Below, in pieces: positions 49,428 through 58,119 of a DNA stretch of 64,000 bases. Below the pieces are notes generated by a model. That model was not told the origin of the DNA. It saw only the letters and a list, made by a program, of their open reading frames with translations, and did no database searches. The stretch's first letter is position 1, and each line of letters opens with the position of its first letter. Source of the stretch: Pandoraea communis (GTDB taxonomy: Bacteria > Pseudomonadota > Gammaproteobacteria > Burkholderiales > Burkholderiaceae); contig NZ_CABPSJ010000007.1 in assembly GCF_902459745.1 (NCBI RefSeq), positions 186,001-250,000 on the forward strand, in the 5' to 3' direction. Position numbers and translations under genes: made by a program.

Positions 49428-50647
49428 GCCTTGTTCTCCAGACTCAGGAAACGCTCGACCAGACGCGTCCAGTACGTTGCGCCGATCGGCAGCAGCGCAT
49501 CGTTGAAATCGTAATGCGGGTTGTGCACCATGCAGCCGCCCTCGCCTTCTCCATTACCGATGATGAGGTAGCTACCCGCGCACTTCTCCAACATGAATGA
49601 AAAGTCTTCACTGCCGGTGAGCGGTTCGAAGTCTTCCATCAGGCCCTGCGGGCCCAGCCAGTCCAGCGCCACCTGACGCGCGAACTCGGTCATCCCGGCG
49701 TCGTTGATCAGCGCCGGATAGCGCCAGCGGTAGTCGATCTCGGCACGCGCGCCGAACACGGCAGCCTGCGCATTCACCAACTCGACGATGCGCTCGCGCA
49801 ACTGCTCTCGCACCTGCGGCGTGTGCGCACGCACGGACAGGCGCAGCTCGACGGTGTCTGGAATCACGTTGGGCGCGTCGCCGCCGTGAATCGCGCCGAC
49901 TGTCACCACCGCCATGCGACGCGGATCGACGTTGCGCGACACGATCGATTGGAGCGCCACCACGATGTGCGATGCCACCAGCACCGCATCGACGCTGGCA
50001 TTCGGCATCGAACCGTGACCGCCGCGACCGTGCACCCGAATGATGACCGTATCCGAGGACGCCATCGCCGGCCCGGCGCGAAAACCGATCTTGCCGACCG
50101 GGAAGCCCGGCATATTGTGATACGCGAACACGGCGTCGCACGGGAAGCGCTTGAACAAACCGTCTTCGATCATCTTCTTCGCACCGGCCAGCCCCTCTTC
50201 CGCCGGCTGAAAAATCAGATGCAGCGTGCCGTCGAAATCGCGCGTCTTCGCCAGATGGCGGGCCGCCGCCAGCAGCGTTGCCGTGTGACCGTCGTGGCCG
50301 CAGGCGTGCATTTTGCCGGTATGCCGGCTGGCGTAAGCCTTGCCGGTCGCTTCCAGGATCGGCAGCGCGTCCATGTCTGCACGAATGCCCAAGGTGCGCG
50401 GGCTATCGCCCACCTTGAGGGTGCCGACCAGACCGGTGCCCCCGATGCCGCGCGAGACGGTATAGCCCCATTCCGTGAGCTTGTCTGCCACCAGATCGCT
50501 CGTCTGAAACTCTTCGTAAGCGAGTTCCGGATGCGCGTGAATCTGATGACGCAGCGCACGCATGCTGGCGTCGTGTTCGAGAATGTCGGCCGGGATGTCG
50601 GCCTCGATCACCGCCGGAAAGGCGTACTCAGAGGTGTCGTGGGGCAT
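49424..50647 (-). CDS. M20D amidohydrolase (hippurate hydrolase/IAA-amide hydrolase-like)
   Basis: A 407-residue metal-dependent amidohydrolase. The M20D signature is MHACGHDGHTATLLAAARHL, followed by FQPAEEGLAGAKKMIEDGLF; metal ligands also include the His in AYHNMPG. The dimerisation domain begins about residue 195. Family members hydrolyse N-acyl amino acids such as hippurate or auxin conjugates. GGAG lies seven bases before the ATG. Followed by the MHS transporter with a 4-bp overlap. Exact substrate unknown. Confidence 0.9.
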   Translation of the reverse strand: MPHDTSEYAFPAVIEADIPADILEHDASMRALRHQIHAHPELAYEEFQTSDLVADKLTEWGYTVSRGIGGTGLVGTLKVGDSPRTLGIRADMDALPILEATGKAYASRHTGKMHACGHDGHTATLLAAARHLAKTRDFDGTLHLIFQPAEEGLAGAKKMIEDGLFKRFPCDAVFAYHNMPGFPVGKIGFRAGPAMASSDTVIIRVHGRGGHGSMPNASVDAVLVASHIVVALQSIVSRNVDPRRMAVVTVGAIHGGDAPNVIPDTVELRLSVRAHTPQVREQLRERIVELVNAQAAVFGARAEIDYRWRYPALINDAGMTEFARQVALDWLGPQGLMEDFEPLTGSEDFSFMLEKCAGSYLIIGNGEGEGGCMVHNPHYDFNDALLPIGATYWTRLVERFLSLENKA

Positions 50648-50673
50648 CGTGTCTCCAATTCAAAAATGACAAG

Positions 50674-50700
50674 AAGGCGAACGCGCGGTGCGTTCGCCTT
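50674..50700 (-). terminator. Intrinsic terminator of the porin gene
   Basis: AAGGCGAACGC and GCGTTCGCCTT form a perfect 11-bp stem with a GCGGT loop. On the - strand it is followed by TTGTCATTTTTG. It lies 14 bp past the porin stop and 27 bp before the amidohydrolase start, so it limits read-through into the amidohydrolase gene. Confidence 0.75.
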
Positions 50701-50713
50701 GAACAACGGAACA

Positions 50714-51793
50714 TCAGAAGCGGTGCGTCACGCCCAGCGCGGTCACGAACACGTCTCGCCCGGCGCTGGTCTGCGCGTTATCGAGCGTGAGCGCCGACGC
50801 GCCGCCGTTGTCGATCCAGGCCATGCGCGCGTACAGGGCCGTACGCTTGGACAACTGATAGTCGTAGCCGCCCAGGGCGCCGAACGCATGGTTGCCGCCC
50901 CCGGCAATCAAGCGCTCCAGCACCGACAGCTTGAACACGTGCGGGCCGACGGGCACGGTGGCGCCCACCAGATACGTGGTGGCGATGCGACCCGATGCGA
51001 CGCTCGGCACGATGCGGTTGTAGGCCAGCGACAGCGTGGTGCCGCCAATCTTGTACGACAGGCCCGCGCCATAGTGGTCCGTGGCTTGCGACAGTTCGTT
51101 GCGCACCACGTTGTATGACAGGCCGGCATATAGGCGCTGGCCTTCGTACTGCGCGAGGTAACCGGTGTAGTGCGCTGGCGCGCCGCTCGCGGTGGCCGTA
51201 CTGAAGCCGTACAGCGCCTGCCCGGAGAAGCCGTTCATGTCCGGCGTGGTGTAGCTCACGGCATTGGCCACGCGCGAATCGATGGCCGTCGCGTTACCGC
51301 CCAGATCCGACGTGCCATAGGCCAGGTTGGCCATCAGCGACAACTTGGTCAGGGCATACGGATCGACCTGCGACGATAGCGGGAAGATCGTCGGGAACTG
51401 ACGGCCGAGCTTGAGCATGCCGTACTGGCGCGAGATCAGCCACACGTTGGCTTCCCGGTTGAAGAGGGTATTGGTCGATTGCAGCGTGCCATTGTTGGCG
51501 TTAAAGCCCGATTCCAGCCGGAAGCCCGACGCGAGACCTCCGCCCAGATCTTCCGTGCCCGTGAAACCGAAACGCGAGGTCGAGCCCGCGCCGCTGCCGA
51601 CCTGCGTTGAGCTGCCCTTGCCGCCCGAGTCGTAGCTGACGTAGTTGTCGACGGCGCCATACAACTGCACGTCAGCCTGCGCGGCGGTGCTGACGATGGC
51701 CAGCAGCGTACCGGCGGCAACACCAGTCAGAGCGGTACCGGCGGTGCGGCGATGCGAGCCGCGTGCGATGGCGTGGATGGGGGTTTGGCTCAT
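50714..51793 (-). CDS. Outer-membrane porin (beta-proteobacterial trimeric type)
   Basis: A 359-residue porin: signal peptide ending AAQA, mature start DVQLYGAVDNYVSYDSGGKG, the family block FGFTGTEDLGGGLASGFRLE and terminal FVTALGVTHRF. It forms a 16-stranded trimeric pore. GGAG lies six bases before the ATG. It is divergent from a LysR gene and precedes the amidohydrolase/transporter pair, so it probably gives their substrate access to the periplasm. A terminator separates it from those genes, allowing the porin to be made in excess. Confidence 0.9.
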   Translation of the reverse strand: MSQTPIHAIARGSHRRTAGTALTGVAAGTLLAIVSTAAQADVQLYGAVDNYVSYDSGGKGSSTQVGSGAGSTSRFGFTGTEDLGGGLASGFRLESGFNANNGTLQSTNTLFNREANVWLISRQYGMLKLGRQFPTIFPLSSQVDPYALTKLSLMANLAYGTSDLGGNATAIDSRVANAVSYTTPDMNGFSGQALYGFSTATASGAPAHYTGYLAQYEGQRLYAGLSYNVVRNELSQATDHYGAGLSYKIGGTTLSLAYNRIVPSVASGRIATTYLVGATVPVGPHVFKLSVLERLIAGGGNHAFGALGGYDYQLSKRTALYARMAWIDNGGASALTLDNAQTSAGRDVFVTALGVTHRF

Positions 51794-52039
51794 TGGGCTC
51801 CTATGCGTATGCCTTATTGGCCGTCGACGGCGGCCTTGTTTGTAAAACGTTTATGTCCGGCTCATGAAATTTCGACGCATGGTAGCCACGTCGATTTGCA
51901 TCGGATAGGCAACGCCAAATTTTCGTGTCAACCGCAGGTTGACGCCCATGCCATGCCAGTCGATGATTCAATGTCACGGCTCGGACTCGTCCGACCCGGT
52001 CCCGGCCCCTTGGATGCCCTTGCCCCCTATGCGCGAATC
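51794..52039. promoter_or_regulatory. Divergent porin/LysR promoter region
   Basis: About 246 bp between the divergent starts. The open frame leading into the LysR gene continues upstream, but homology begins only at 52040. A T-N11-A LysR site is likely here, though I cannot pick one. Confidence 0.4.
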
Positions 52040-53002
52040 ATGTCCTCCGATCTGAAACTGCATCAACTCGAATGTCTCGTGGCCGTGGCCGATCACGGCA
52101 GCGTGCGTACGGCCGCGAGTCGGCTCGGACGGTCACCGACCGCTGTCAGCAAGGCATTGCGGGAACTGGAGCAATCGATGGACGTGGTGCTGATGGAGCG
52201 GCGCGCGGATGGTGTGGCGCTCACGCCTTCCGGCACCTCCCTGCTCTCGCACGCCCGGTTGATCCTCGGACAACTGAGCCGAGCGAGCGAAGATGTGGTG
52301 CGAGGGGCCGCCAAACGCGGGGGCACGATTCGCATGTCTGTCACCCCCTGGTTGATGCATGGGGTAATTCCGGCCGTCGTGCGCGCGTTCCGGGAACAAC
52401 GTCCGGACGTCCAACTCGACATCGCCGAACACCTCGGTGGCGACTATCCGGCCGTACGCAACGGCCAGTTGGATTTCGCGTTCGGCCCGAGCCCTGACGT
52501 GGGGCAGGAACGCGCGTTGGAAATCCGGCCGATCTATACGTATTCGTTCGCGGTGGTCTGTCGCCCAGGGCATCCTGCGGCGAACGCCCGCACGATTGCC
52601 GACCTGGCCGGCTACGACTGGCTGCTTAGCCGGTCGATGGAGCGCACGGCGCAGGCCATTCGGGCGTTGGTGGAAAACCAGCGCGACGAGGCCGTGCAGC
52701 GGTGCCACTTCGCACGGTCCGTCAACGCAGCGCTGGCCATCGTGCGCTCGACCGACATGCTCACTGCCGTACCCTGGCCGTTGATCGAGACACCGGACAT
52801 GCGCGACCGCTTCGTCGCACTCGATTTCGATGCGATTACCGACGAAAGCACGACATGCCTGATTACCCGCCGCTATGAGCCGCTGCAAGGCCCGGCGCTG
52901 GCGTTTCTGGAAACGTTCTGGCGAGTAGCACGGGAATTGGCGGCCTCCCCCGACGGTCCGGCCCGCCGCATCTTCAGCATGGTGGAACCGGCGGATATCT
53001 GA
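52040..53002 (+). CDS. LysR-family transcriptional regulator
   Basis: A 320-residue regulator. HTH: LECLVAVADHGSVRTAASRL, then SPTAVSKALRELEQSMDVVL (residues about 10-65). The effector domain begins about residue 95 (GTIRMSVTPWLMHGVIPAVV) and contains the usual two lobes. The ATG at 52040 gives a standard LysR N-terminus, though no strong ribosome site precedes it. It is divergent from the porin and presumably activates the porin/amidohydrolase/transporter genes when their substrate is present. Confidence 0.87.
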   Translation: MSSDLKLHQLECLVAVADHGSVRTAASRLGRSPTAVSKALRELEQSMDVVLMERRADGVALTPSGTSLLSHARLILGQLSRASEDVVRGAAKRGGTIRMSVTPWLMHGVIPAVVRAFREQRPDVQLDIAEHLGGDYPAVRNGQLDFAFGPSPDVGQERALEIRPIYTYSFAVVCRPGHPAANARTIADLAGYDWLLSRSMERTAQAIRALVENQRDEAVQRCHFARSVNAALAIVRSTDMLTAVPWPLIETPDMRDRFVALDFDAITDESTTCLITRRYEPLQGPALAFLETFWRVARELAASPDGPARRIFSMVEPADI

Positions 53003-53026
53003 TCCGTCGGCCCCTGCGCAAGCCCT

Positions 53027-53040
53027 TGACATCGGTCAAC
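53027..53040. promoter_or_regulatory. FNR/ANR-type box
   Basis: TTGACATCGGTCAA is a perfect palindrome of the CRP/FNR class (TTGAY-N4-RTCAA), about 157 bp upstream of the secreted-protein gene at 53197. It suggests induction at low oxygen. Confidence 0.6.
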
Positions 53041-53196
53041 GTCCAACCGCCTCCAAGAGACCATGCTGGAGGTGAGGACGAACCGCGCGGCCGAGTGATT
53101 GGTATGCACTTCCTGTGCAACGACTCCGCAGTTCGCCGCCACGCCAATTCCGGCCGCGCTCCCTAGCGAGGGGGCGGCCTCCTGTGGAGGATAGTC

Positions 53197-53667
53197 ATGT
53201 TCAAGTGCGCCCGCTTTTCCTTGATGTTGCCCCTGCTCGCCAGCTTATGGATGGCCGGTGGAGCGTCAGCCGCACCGGCATCTCAGCCGGAAAAGCAACC
53301 CGGCATCTCGTACATCACGGGAGGCATAGGTGAAGATGAGGTCAAAGAGTTTCGCGCAGCGGCCTCGAAATACAACCTTCGCATGACGTTCGCGTCGAAG
53401 GCGGGAAACTATCTTTCGGACGTGGATGTCATGATCGCCGATGCCGGTGGGCGGACGGTCCTTGCCGTTCGGACCGAGGGGCCGTTCCTCTTCGTACGGC
53501 TTCCTGCCGGTTTCTACCGGGTTTCGGCACAAACACCCCGAATGTCGGAATACCGGAAGGTTCAAGTGCCCGCACGTGGCGGTGTGAACCTGAACTTTTC
53601 CTGGGATGCCCCCGACTATCCGGGCGTCATGAAACTCTGCAAGGGCTGCCGGAAACCTCGTCCCTGA
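53197..53667 (+). CDS. Small secreted protein, paralogue of 43337-43765
   Basis: A 156-residue exported protein: signal peptide ending GGASAAP, then SYITGGIGEDEVKEFRAAAS, YNLRMTFASKAGNYLSDVDV, and RLPAGFYRVSAQTPR from a carboxypeptidase-regulatory-like beta domain. The C-terminal tail (CKGCRKPRP) adds a CxxC absent from the paralogue. GGAGG lies ahead of the ATG. An FNR-type box lies upstream, so this copy may be the oxygen-regulated one. Function unknown, probably periplasmic. Confidence 0.75.
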   Translation: MFKCARFSLMLPLLASLWMAGGASAAPASQPEKQPGISYITGGIGEDEVKEFRAAASKYNLRMTFASKAGNYLSDVDVMIADAGGRTVLAVRTEGPFLFVRLPAGFYRVSAQTPRMSEYRKVQVPARGGVNLNFSWDAPDYPGVMKLCKGCRKPRP

Positions 53668-53798
53668 ACGTGACGGCGTTTCCCCAAAGGCAGGCCCCTG
53701 TGCGCGACGTCTATGCACACCTAGGATCCCGACGATAATTGGGCACCTGCGCTCCCGTGACTGCTACTGAAGTTGGCTCCGTTTAGGGACGATATTGC

Positions 53799-54629
53799 AT
53801 GAATGACCTTCACGACCCGCATCCTCAATCTGAGCCGCCGGCGATCGTCACGCGCCGGCTTTGCAGGCGATTCGGCGATCTCGTTGCGCTTGACGACCTG
53901 TCCCTTACGGTGGCCAAAGGTCAGATATTCGGTTTGCTCGGCCCGAATGGTGCAGGCAAAAGCACAACGATCAAGATCCTCACGACGCTGCTCCGTGCAA
54001 GCTCTGGAGGCGCCGAAGTCGCGGGCTTCGATGTGACGACGTCCCCCGTCGAGGTGCGTCGCCGGATCGGCTATGTGCCGCAGTTGCTGTCCGCCGACGG
54101 TGCGCTCACGGCCCGGGAGAACCTGACGCTGTCGGCTCGCTTGCACGGCATTTTCGGGCAGTTGCGTGTCGATCGGGTGCATGAGGCACTTGCGTTTGCC
54201 GGCTTGCTCAATTCGGCCGATCACCTCGTACGGACGTACTCCGGCGGCATGATTCGACGCCTTGAGATTGCGCAGGCCACGCTGCATCACCCGGAAGTTC
54301 TGTTCCTCGATGAGCCGACGATCGGTCTGGACCCCGTCGCACGTAAAACCGTCTGGGAGCGCCTCGAGCAGCTCCGCGCCGACCACCAGGTCACCGTTCT
54401 GATGACAACGCACGACATGGAAGAAGCCGACGTCCTTTGCGACCGCCTGGCGATTCTCCACGAGGGGCGCATGGCGGCGGTTGGACGTCCCAGCGAACTC
54501 AAGGCTGCGCTCGGGCCCAACGCCGATCTGAACGACGTCTTCGCCCACTTCAGCGGTGTGGTCATCGAACACGGCGGGAGCTATCGAAACATCCGCGAAA
54601 GTCGCGGCACCATTCAACGACTGGGGTAA
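53799..54629 (+). CDS. DrrA-type ABC exporter ATP-binding protein
   Basis: A 276-residue ABC ATPase of the daunorubicin-resistance/ABC-2 class. Walker A is GPNGAGKSTTIK, the Q-loop is GYVPQLLSADGALTA, the signature YSGGMIRRLEIA, Walker B VLFLDEPTIGLDP and the H-loop LMTTHDMEEAD. The C-terminal tail (VIEHGGSYRNIRESRGTIQR) is typical of DrrA proteins. The permease gene starts 4 bp downstream. The pair exports a hydrophobic compound or builds an envelope component. Confidence 0.9.
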   Translation: MNDLHDPHPQSEPPAIVTRRLCRRFGDLVALDDLSLTVAKGQIFGLLGPNGAGKSTTIKILTTLLRASSGGAEVAGFDVTTSPVEVRRRIGYVPQLLSADGALTARENLTLSARLHGIFGQLRVDRVHEALAFAGLLNSADHLVRTYSGGMIRRLEIAQATLHHPEVLFLDEPTIGLDPVARKTVWERLEQLRADHQVTVLMTTHDMEEADVLCDRLAILHEGRMAAVGRPSELKAALGPNADLNDVFAHFSGVVIEHGGSYRNIRESRGTIQRLG

Positions 54630-54632
54630 CCA

Positions 54633-55403
54633 ATGTTCAGCGCGCTATATGAAAGTCTTGCCGTGGCAGACGCTGAAGTGAGAAAACTGCGGCGTGATCC
54701 CACCGAACTGCTCTCGCGAGCGATTCAGCCTGTGTTGTGGCTAGTGGTATTCGGTCAGGTATTCAGTACCGTGCGCGGCATTCCAACGGGGCAGCTGCGG
54801 TATCTGGACTACATGGCGCCGGGAATTCTAGCGCAGAGCATCCTCTTTTCTTCGATTTTCTACGGCATCGCCGTCATCTGGGAGCGCGATCTCGGCATCG
54901 TGCACAAGCTACTTGTCACGCCCGCGCATCGCACCGCGTTGGTATTCGGCAAAGCGCTCGCCGCCACGCTGCGTGCACTGGTTCAGGCACTGGTCGTCTA
55001 CCTCATTGCCGCCGCGTTGCACGTCGCGGTTCGGCTTGAGCCATTGGCGATCGTCATGGTGATTTGCAGCGTATGTATCGGGGCGTGCATTTTTTCCACG
55101 TTTTCCTTGGTGATCGCCTGTCTGGTGAAGACGCGCGAGCGCTTCATGGGAATCGGGCAAGTCCTCACGATGCCGCTGTTTTTTGCCTCGAACGCCATTT
55201 ATCCACTGGATCTGATGCCCCCGTGGCTGAAGGTGCTTGCGGCGATGAATCCGCTGACCTACCTGGTCGACACACTGCGAAGCGGCATGATCGTCGGCGG
55301 CGTAAGCCACTACCCGCTGACCACCAGCTTCGGGGTCATGATCGCCGTGTTCGCCGTGTTGCTGATCGTCGGCGCGCGCCTGTATCCGAACCTCGCTACC
55401 TGA
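54633..55403 (+). CDS. ABC-2 type exporter permease (DrrB-like)
   Basis: A 256-residue protein with six membrane segments. The ABC-2 signature is seen in LTYLVDTLRSGMIVGG near the end, with FASNAIYPLDLMPPWLKVLA before it. It pairs with the ATPase immediately upstream (3-bp gap). It ends 12 bp from the convergent phosphoribosyltransferase gene. Confidence 0.88.
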   Translation: MFSALYESLAVADAEVRKLRRDPTELLSRAIQPVLWLVVFGQVFSTVRGIPTGQLRYLDYMAPGILAQSILFSSIFYGIAVIWERDLGIVHKLLVTPAHRTALVFGKALAATLRALVQALVVYLIAAALHVAVRLEPLAIVMVICSVCIGACIFSTFSLVIACLVKTRERFMGIGQVLTMPLFFASNAIYPLDLMPPWLKVLAAMNPLTYLVDTLRSGMIVGGVSHYPLTTSFGVMIAVFAVLLIVGARLYPNLAT

Positions 55404-55415
55404 CGGCGCATCGAG

Positions 55416-56045
55416 TCAGCCGACATGCAGGCATGCGAGCACCTCGTCATCGCTAACCTGGGCAAAGCTCCGATAAAATTCGCCCACCGCGCCAAATTCG
55501 GCGGGGCTGTTCAGGCACACCACTTCGTCCGCGTACGAGGCAAGCTCATGTACGGCGTCTTGGGGGGCGACGGGCACGGCGCACACCAGACGCGCCGGCT
55601 CACACTGTCGCACGGCCTGCAACGCCGCGATCATGGATGCCCCGGTGGCGACCCCGTCATCGACGACAATGACCACCCGGCCACGGGCGTCAATGCTTCT
55701 GCGCCCCGGCGTGAGACAAGCCCGTCTCCACCGTAGCGTTTCGAGCTGCGCTGCCCGCTCATGCTGGATATAGGCGCTCTCCACGTTTCCCATCCGGGCA
55801 TATGGCGTCAGAAAGGTCCGTCCGCTTTCGTCCACGGCGCCAATGGCGAGCTCTGGATTTCCCGGCGCTCTCAGTTTTCGAACCAGAACAACGTCCAGAT
55901 CACCGCCCAACACATCTGCAACGACGGCCGCGATGGGCACGCCGCCGCGCGGAACCCCAAGGATCAATGGGAACTTTCCGGCGTAATGACTCAGCGCCCT
56001 GGCTAGCTGACGCCCGGCGTCCGCCCGATCGAAGAATTGACGCAT
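55416..56045 (-). CDS. Type I phosphoribosyltransferase-like protein
   Basis: A 209-residue protein with the PRPP loop VVIVVDDGVATGASMIAAL (residues about 115-135), an N-terminal VPRGGVPIAAVVADVLG and the lysine in VVLVRKLRAPGNPELAIGAV. Short PRTase-like proteins of this kind are frequent in stress and anaerobic-response loci; their base substrate is not established. AGGAGAAGG precedes the ATG. Convergent with the exporter genes, next to a CBS-domain protein on the same strand. Confidence 0.87.
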   Translation of the reverse strand: MRQFFDRADAGRQLARALSHYAGKFPLILGVPRGGVPIAAVVADVLGGDLDVVLVRKLRAPGNPELAIGAVDESGRTFLTPYARMGNVESAYIQHERAAQLETLRWRRACLTPGRRSIDARGRVVIVVDDGVATGASMIAALQAVRQCEPARLVCAVPVAPQDAVHELASYADEVVCLNSPAEFGAVGEFYRSFAQVSDDEVLACLHVG

Positions 56046-56211
56046 TGACCTTCTCCTCGGCTTGCTGTGTTTAACCGTTGGCGATCTCGATGCCCTTCCG
56101 ACGCCCGAGAGGCGAAAGATGTTTCATCGAGTCCGGAAAGCGATCGGCGTCCCACGGCATGATGCAAACCGATGACGTTAGCAGACACAGTGCGGCACTT
56201 TCGGCATAGGC

Positions 56212-56676
56212 TCAGACGATCAACCCAGGCTGCACATGGCCCGCACGCTCGCGTGCTTGTTCGTTGCGAATCAGTGTCGCGAGCATATTCCAGTCTTCTG
56301 CCAGTGCCCCCAGGATGTCGTCGAGCGAAACAACGCCCACCAAGGTGCCGCCATCGAGCACGGCCAGACGCCGGACCCCATGTGAGAGCATGGATTGCAT
56401 CGCGTCGCTCACGCTATCTTGAGTGCCAATCGAGATCAGGCCCGGCGTCATCACGTCGGCCACGGCCGTTTCGCAGGGATCATGGCCGGAGGCGGTCGCG
56501 TCTACAGCGATATCGCGATCCGTCAACATGCCGATTGCGCGCGCGCCGACCGGGGTGGCTTCGGTGACGATCAACGCGCCGACATGCTTGTCGCGCATCT
56601 GAACCGCCGCGTCCTGCAATGTGCATGAGCATGGAATATGTACCGGCTGACGCGAATAGATGTCTTCGATCTTCAT
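56212..56676 (-). CDS. CBS-domain pair protein
   Basis: A 154-residue stand-alone tandem CBS protein: first domain DIYSRQPVHIPCSCTLQDAA, then IGMLTDRDIAVDA; second domain VMTPGLISIGTQDSVSDAMQ, then LVGVVSLDDILGALAED. Such proteins bind adenine nucleotides and sense energy state. I start at the ATG at 56676 (AGGAGAAAC upstream); the open frame extends further without homology. Stand-alone CBS proteins accompany Hsp20 and PRTase genes in low-oxygen stress clusters. Confidence 0.88.
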   Translation of the reverse strand: MKIEDIYSRQPVHIPCSCTLQDAAVQMRDKHVGALIVTEATPVGARAIGMLTDRDIAVDATASGHDPCETAVADVMTPGLISIGTQDSVSDAMQSMLSHGVRRLAVLDGGTLVGVVSLDDILGALAEDWNMLATLIRNEQARERAGHVQPGLIV

Positions 56677-57030
56677 TCCGTTTCTCCTGAATTCAGTGTT
56701 GGCCGGCGTCATCCGGAAATCACGGCATCGCCCGTCTGATCGACAGTTCAAGCTTGGCATTCATTCGCAAAGTTGTGTTGTCGCAAGTCAACGCCCCGTT
56801 ACATGCGACATCCAGCGCGACGGGGCGATTCATGCGCGAATGCAGGTCGCCAACGGGCTGGAAAGAAGCCTGAGAGCGGGATTTGTACTGCCTCACTCTT
56901 GTCCGAGGCAGTGCGAGTTGACTTGGGTCATGGCGTAAGCCGCCTATGGGTCTATAAATGTGAGACATCGCGCGTGCGAGTCGTTGCGTCGGACCTGCGC
57001 TCAATATCTCAAGCTGATACGGGAGTTTCC
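56677..57030. promoter_or_regulatory. Divergent promoter region, CBS gene / 57031 gene
   Basis: No gene supported. TTGACTTGGGTCAT at 56918-56931 differs by one base from a perfect FNR/ANR-type box and lies about 100 bp ahead of the + strand gene. Confidence 0.45.
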
Positions 57031-57375
57031 ATGTCTTCGTTGCGGCAACACTACAAGGAATTCATTATCGAGGCCCAGGCAAAGCTCGCAGGACTGGGCG
57101 GGTATACGGTGCCAAGCGGAGAGCGGCGATACATACCCGTCGCCGTCCTGCGTAGCATCAGCGTGAAGGGTAACGACGGCTTTCGCGAAACGCCGTCGCA
57201 GGACGCCGTTGTGATACAGATCACATTGAGCGATCGACTGGATTCAGACCCGCACCGCGCATTACGGTGCGCCATCAGCTATGCGCGCCGCGTCATCGAC
57301 GGGATGACACTTCCCGAATTCAACGGTGGCTTCGCGGCCACGGGACTCGTTGCTTGTCCCCAAACCCTCCATTAA
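57031..57375 (+). CDS. Hypothetical protein (114 aa)
   Basis: Starts MSSLRQHYKEFIIEAQAKLA, with the middle VAVLRSISVKGNDGFRETPS and the end EFNGGFAATGLVACPQTLH. No signal or membrane helix; I do not recognise a family. GGGAG lies ahead of the ATG. The rhomboid gene begins 18 bp downstream on the same strand, so the two probably form an operon, perhaps under the FNR-type site upstream. Confidence 0.55.
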   Translation: MSSLRQHYKEFIIEAQAKLAGLGGYTVPSGERRYIPVAVLRSISVKGNDGFRETPSQDAVVIQITLSDRLDSDPHRALRCAISYARRVIDGMTLPEFNGGFAATGLVACPQTLH

Positions 57376-57393
57376 CCGTCGGGCAGAACCGCC

Positions 57394-58023
57394 ATGACGC
57401 AGCTCATCGTTCTCGTGAATGTTGTCGCATTCCTGCTCCAACTCGCTGTAGGAGATGCGTCCGTGAACGCGTTGGCGCTTTGGCCACTAGCTCCTATTTC
57501 ACCGGCTGCGGCAGCCGCCTCCCTTTCGCCCTACGCGCCCTCGCAATTCCACGTATGGCAATTGTTGACCTATAGCCTGCTTCACTCTGGATGGGTTCAT
57601 CTCGCATTCAACATGTGGGGCCTCTATCTCTTCGGGCGGGACATCGAAAGCGAACTCGGCTCCGCACGCTTGTTGATGCTGTATGTCGGCAGCGTCGTTA
57701 GCGCGGGGCTCACGCAACTGATCGTCACGTCGTTCATATTTCCCTCGCCATACCCGACGGTGGGCGCATCAGGCGGGGTATTCGGATTGCTGCTCGGGTT
57801 TGCGGCGCTGTTCCCACGGCGAACGGTCGTTCTCCTCATCCCGCCAATCCCCATACCGGCCTGGCTGTTCGCCACGCTCTATGGTGTTGCCGAGCTGGCG
57901 ATGGGCGTTTCCGGATCGCTTAACGGTGTGGCGCATTTCGCCCACCTGGGGGGAATGCTGGGGAGCGCCATGCTCATGCTGTATTGGCGGCGCCACAAGC
58001 CTGAGCAGCGAGCCGAGTGGTGA
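57394..58023 (+). CDS. Rhomboid-family intramembrane serine protease
   Basis: A 209-residue, six-helix protease. The nucleophile is S126 in VGASGGVFG (GxSG motif) and the general base H184 in AHFAHLGG. H64, H69 and N73 in LLTYSLLHSGWVHLAFNMWG supply the oxyanion side. The fold and length match compact bacterial rhomboids without extra domains. It cleaves membrane proteins within the bilayer; substrate unknown. Confidence 0.92.
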   Translation: MTQLIVLVNVVAFLLQLAVGDASVNALALWPLAPISPAAAAASLSPYAPSQFHVWQLLTYSLLHSGWVHLAFNMWGLYLFGRDIESELGSARLLMLYVGSVVSAGLTQLIVTSFIFPSPYPTVGASGGVFGLLLGFAALFPRRTVVLLIPPIPIPAWLFATLYGVAELAMGVSGSLNGVAHFAHLGGMLGSAMLMLYWRRHKPEQRAEW

Positions 58024-58119
58024 GACAGCCTACGGCCACGATGTCCTGGACGCTGGCCGGCGGCTGTGCGAGTCGGGTGGCGTGACCTAATCAGGTCTGA
58101 AGGCCTGACGCGCCGCCAT

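Noticed and set aside
49823-51118. 431-codon + strand frame spanning amidohydrolase and porin
   Set aside because: It crosses two well-supported - strand genes and a terminator; antisense artefact.
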